From Cuneatibacter sp. NSJ-177 (GTDB lineage Bacteria > Bacillota > Clostridia > Lachnospirales > Lachnospiraceae): 64,000 bases of DNA. The notes below the pieces were generated by a model that was given only the letters and a program-made list of their open reading frames with translations, was not told the DNA's origin and did no database searches. The first letter of the stretch is position 1. Every line of letters begins with the position of its first letter. Of the stretch, positions 61,547 through 64,000 are shown one piece after another. Where the stretch lies: positions 434,001-498,000 of the forward strand of contig NZ_JALIFO010000002.1 in assembly GCF_022867805.1 (NCBI RefSeq). The letters run 5' to 3'. Made by a program: the position numbers and the translations under genes.

Positions 61547-64000
61547 TTATATTTCGATTTTATTCAGATGCCAGATTTCATCCACATATTCCTGAATGGT
61601 CCGGTCCGAAGAGAACTTGCCGGAGTGAGCCACATTCAAGATCGCCGCGCGGCTCCACCATTCCTGGTCCCGGTAAGCGGCCTCCACGCGTTTCTGCGCG
61701 GCCTCGTAGGCGCGGAAATCCTTTAAAATAAAGTAGGTATCCGCCTTCGCCGTGCTCTTGGTGTTCAACAGGGAATTGTAGAGCGGGCGGAATAGCTCTG
61801 GGTTTTCCGGGGAATAAAATCCGTTGATCAGCTGCATCAGCACCTGGCGGATCCCAGCATCCTGGTTAAAGATCTGCATCGGATCATAGCCGCCCTCTTT
61901 TTCATAGCGGATGACCTCCTCGGCCGAGAGCCCGAAGATAAATGCGTTCTCCGCGCCGACCTCCTCGACGATCTCCACATTGGCGCCGTCCATGGTCCCA
62001 AGAGTCAGCGCCCCGTTCAGCATGAATTTCATGTTCCCGGTGCCGCTGGCTTCCTTGCTGGCCGTGGAAATCTGTTCACTGACATCGCTGGCCGCAAAGA
62101 TGATCTCGGCGTTGGACACCCGATAATCCTCGATAAACACCACCTTGAGTTTTCCGTGGATTGACGGATCGTTGTTCACGACCTTGGCCACCGCATTGAT
62201 CAATTTGATCGTCAGCTTCGCCACCTGATAGCCCGCGGCCGCCTTGGCGCCGAAAATGAAGGTGCGGGGCGTCAGATCCATGCCGGGATTGGCCCGCAGC
62301 TCATTGTAAAGGTACATCACATGCAGGATGTTCAAAAGCTGGCGTTTGTATTCATGGAGCCTCTTCACCTGTACGTCAAAGATCGACCCCGGATCCACGT
62401 CAATTCCGTTGTTTTCCTTAATGTATTCCGAAAGACGCAGTTTGTTCTGGTATTTGATCATGCGGAATTCCTGCCGGCATGCCGGATCATCCGCCAGGGG
62501 TGCCAGCTTCCTGATCTGGGAAAGGTCTGTGATCCAGCCGTCGCCGATCTTCCTGGTTACCCAGTCGGCCAGCAGAGGGTTCCCGTGGAGCAGGAAGCGG
62601 CGCTGCGTAATGCCGTTGGTTTTATTGTTAAATTTCCAGGGCATCATTTCATAGAAATCTCTGAGCTCCTGGGTTTTCAAAATCTCCGTGTGCAGTCTCG
62701 CCACGCCGTTGACCGAAAAACTGCCGACAATGGCCAGGTTGGCCATCCGCACCTGCCCGTCATAGAGCACGGCCATGTTCTTCACCTTTTGCGGCTGATT
62801 CGGGTACTTCGCCCGGATCTCGTCGACAAAACGCCGGTTGATCTCATCCACGATCTGATACACCCGCGGCAGCAGCCGGGAAAACAGGTCGATGGGCCAT
62901 TTTTCCAGCGCCTCGGCCATGATCGTATGGTTGGTGTACGCGCAGGTCTTGGTGGTGATCTCCCATGCCTCATCCCAGCCCAGATACTCTTCGTCCAGGA
63001 GAATCCGCATCAGCTCCGCCACTGCAATCGACGGGTGGGTATCGTTCATCTGGAAGCAGACCCGCTCCGGAAGCCGATGGATCTCCCCGCCGGACTCCTT
63101 ATACCGCTCCACCGCCCGCTGAACCGTGGCCGACACGAAGAAATACTGCTGTTTCAGACGCAGTTCTTTTCCGGCATAGTGTTCGTCGCAGGGATAGAGC
63201 ACCTTGCAGATGGTCTCCGCCAGGTTCTCCTGTTCCGCCGCCCGCTGGTAATCGCCCTGGTTAAAAGCATTCAGCTCCAGATCTTCCACCGGCTCGGCGC
63301 TCCAAATCCGAAGCGTATCCACCACACCGTTCCCATAACCGATCACCGGCAGGTCGTAGGGTACGGCCAGCACCGCCTGGCAGCCTTCCTGTACATAGTG
63401 AGGCTGGCCGTTGGGGCCGGTCTCGCAGCGGGTGTAGCCGCCGAACTTGATTTCCTTCTTATATTCTTCCCGGCGCACCTCAAAAGGATTCGGCAGACGG
63501 AGCCAATTATCCGGCACCTCTTTCTGGAAGCCGTTTTCGATCTGCTGCTTAAACATTCCGTATTTATAGCGGATCCCGCAGCCGTACGCCGGATAGCCCA
63601 GCGTAGCTAAGGAATCTAAAAAGCAGGCGGCCAGACGGCCGAGTCCGCCGTTTCCGAGAGCCCAGTCCCGCTCCTGATCCTCGATCAGGTTCAGATTCAC
63701 CCCGAATTCCTCCAGGACCTCCTGCACTTCTTTTAGCGCCTGGATATTGATGATATCGTTTCCCAGAGCGCGGCCCATCAAAAATTCCATCGAAAGGTAG
63801 TAAACCATCTTACATCCCTGTTCGTCCGTCAGCCGCTTCGTGTCAATCCAGGCGTCGATGATCTGTTCTTTTACGGCATAGCCGACAGCCAGATAGATCT
63901 GCTCCGGGTTGGCGTTTTCAATTTTTACTTTTGAGTTCAGTTTCACCAGCTCGATCACCCGGCGGCGAAATACTTCTTTGTCAAACTGATATTTGTTCAT
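61547..64000 (-). CDS. glgP: Glycogen/alpha-glucan phosphorylase
   Basis: 817 aa, complete from an ATG at the last three bases of the window to 61547; its ribosome site lies outside. GT35 family: phosphorolysis of alpha-1,4-glucan to glucose 1-phosphate. The PLP-lysine motif 'EASGTGNMKFMLNGALTLGT' is near residue 640-660; 'NGGLGRLAACFLDS' near 117 and 'NDTHPSIAVAELMRIL' near 317 are also characteristic. Length is normal. Confidence 0.96.
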   Translation of the reverse strand: MNKYQFDKEVFRRRVIELVKLNSKVKIENANPEQIYLAVGYAVKEQIIDAWIDTKRLTDEQGCKMVYYLSMEFLMGRALGNDIINIQALKEVQEVLEEFGVNLNLIEDQERDWALGNGGLGRLAACFLDSLATLGYPAYGCGIRYKYGMFKQQIENGFQKEVPDNWLRLPNPFEVRREEYKKEIKFGGYTRCETGPNGQPHYVQEGCQAVLAVPYDLPVIGYGNGVVDTLRIWSAEPVEDLELNAFNQGDYQRAAEQENLAETICKVLYPCDEHYAGKELRLKQQYFFVSATVQRAVERYKESGGEIHRLPERVCFQMNDTHPSIAVAELMRILLDEEYLGWDEAWEITTKTCAYTNHTIMAEALEKWPIDLFSRLLPRVYQIVDEINRRFVDEIRAKYPNQPQKVKNMAVLYDGQVRMANLAIVGSFSVNGVARLHTEILKTQELRDFYEMMPWKFNNKTNGITQRRFLLHGNPLLADWVTRKIGDGWITDLSQIRKLAPLADDPACRQEFRMIKYQNKLRLSEYIKENNGIDVDPGSIFDVQVKRLHEYKRQLLNILHVMYLYNELRANPGMDLTPRTFIFGAKAAAGYQVAKLTIKLINAVAKVVNNDPSIHGKLKVVFIEDYRVSNAEIIFAASDVSEQISTASKEASGTGNMKFMLNGALTLGTMDGANVEIVEEVGAENAFIFGLSAEEVIRYEKEGGYDPMQIFNQDAGIRQVLMQLINGFYSPENPELFRPLYNSLLNTKSTAKADTYFILKDFRAYEAAQKRVEAAYRDQEWWSRAAILNVAHSGKFSSDRTIQEYVDEIWHLNKIEI

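Noticed and set aside
62321-63610. Plus-strand frame of 429 codons
   Set aside because: Antisense to glgP; His/Leu/Arg-rich shadow composition and no motif.
1-64000. tRNA genes, rRNA genes and CRISPR arrays
   Set aside because: No T-loop/acceptor pattern, rRNA sequence or regularly spaced short repeats were found by eye; the three rlmD-end repeats are over 1 kb apart and are not a CRISPR.

Overview
This window looks like a chromosomal segment of a Lachnospiraceae-type clostridium (low-confidence at genus level). The signs are a moderately GC-rich background, strong purine-rich Shine-Dalgarno sequences, Thr/Ala-rich linkers after the lipoprotein Cys of the binding proteins, a Tad-type pilus locus, MutS2, YhaM, an ECF-type B12 uptake gene under a cobalamin riboswitch, and a DUF4080-type B12/radical-SAM protein. 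Coding is dense on both strands. I see no rRNA, tRNA or CRISPR array.

Layout. 1-4164 (minus): the 5' half of a tad/flp pilus operon: prepilin peptidase, TadZ-like, TadA/CpaF ATPase, TadB, and an unrecognised single-pass membrane protein cut by the window edge. 4.7 kb: an AT-rich lone acetyltransferase. 5385-12903 (minus): one transport operon headed by a membrane-spanning AraC-type regulator, followed by DctP, TctC, DctQ, DctM and a second DctP, so three binding proteins serve one TRAP permease. 12979-16441 (minus): MATE pump, GNAT, a 25-codon GNAT remnant and a transglutaminase lipoprotein. 16819-19590 (plus): a large hybrid sensor kinase. 19594-23509 (minus): an McrBC type IV restriction system, flanked by a small plus-strand gene. 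24.2-26 kb: a PNPOx fragment, an HD protein and a TIM-barrel isomerase. 26.1-27.4 kb (plus): promoter, cobalamin riboswitch, DUF4430 protein and ECF S component.

28.6-34.7 kb is an AT-rich accessory island lying against the 3' end of rlmD: two decayed transposases (a DDE type and an IS110 type), a DUF262-HNH nuclease interrupted by a single in-frame amber codon, a DUF6414-like gene and a RhuM gene. Three copies of a 16-bp core, one of them inside the last codons of rlmD, separate the last three genes into cassettes of about 1.15 kb. This suggests repeated accretion of single-gene cassettes at the rlmD end and is the most unusual structure I found.

34.7-38.5 kb (minus): HtrA-like protein without its catalytic His/Asp, YhaM and RlmD. 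38.5-43.1 kb (plus): mutS2, whose promoter predicts a leaderless mRNA, then a two-component system. 43.1-49.2 kb: a LysR gene divergent from dctQ-dctM-dctP-leuC-leuD, which probably imports and isomerises a hydroxy-acid. 49.4 kb: a BlaI-like repressor. 49.8-54.1 kb (minus): pstSCAB-phoU phosphate uptake. 54.4-58.1 kb (minus): a translationally coupled housekeeping run (GNAT, nth, a 37-aa membrane peptide, an AIR-synthase C-terminal protein, Lrp, aminotransferase, TrmL). 58.2-60.5 kb: divergent radical-SAM and CYTH genes. 60.6-64 kb (minus): an M23-fold protein lacking all zinc ligands, and glycogen phosphorylase starting at the last base of the window.
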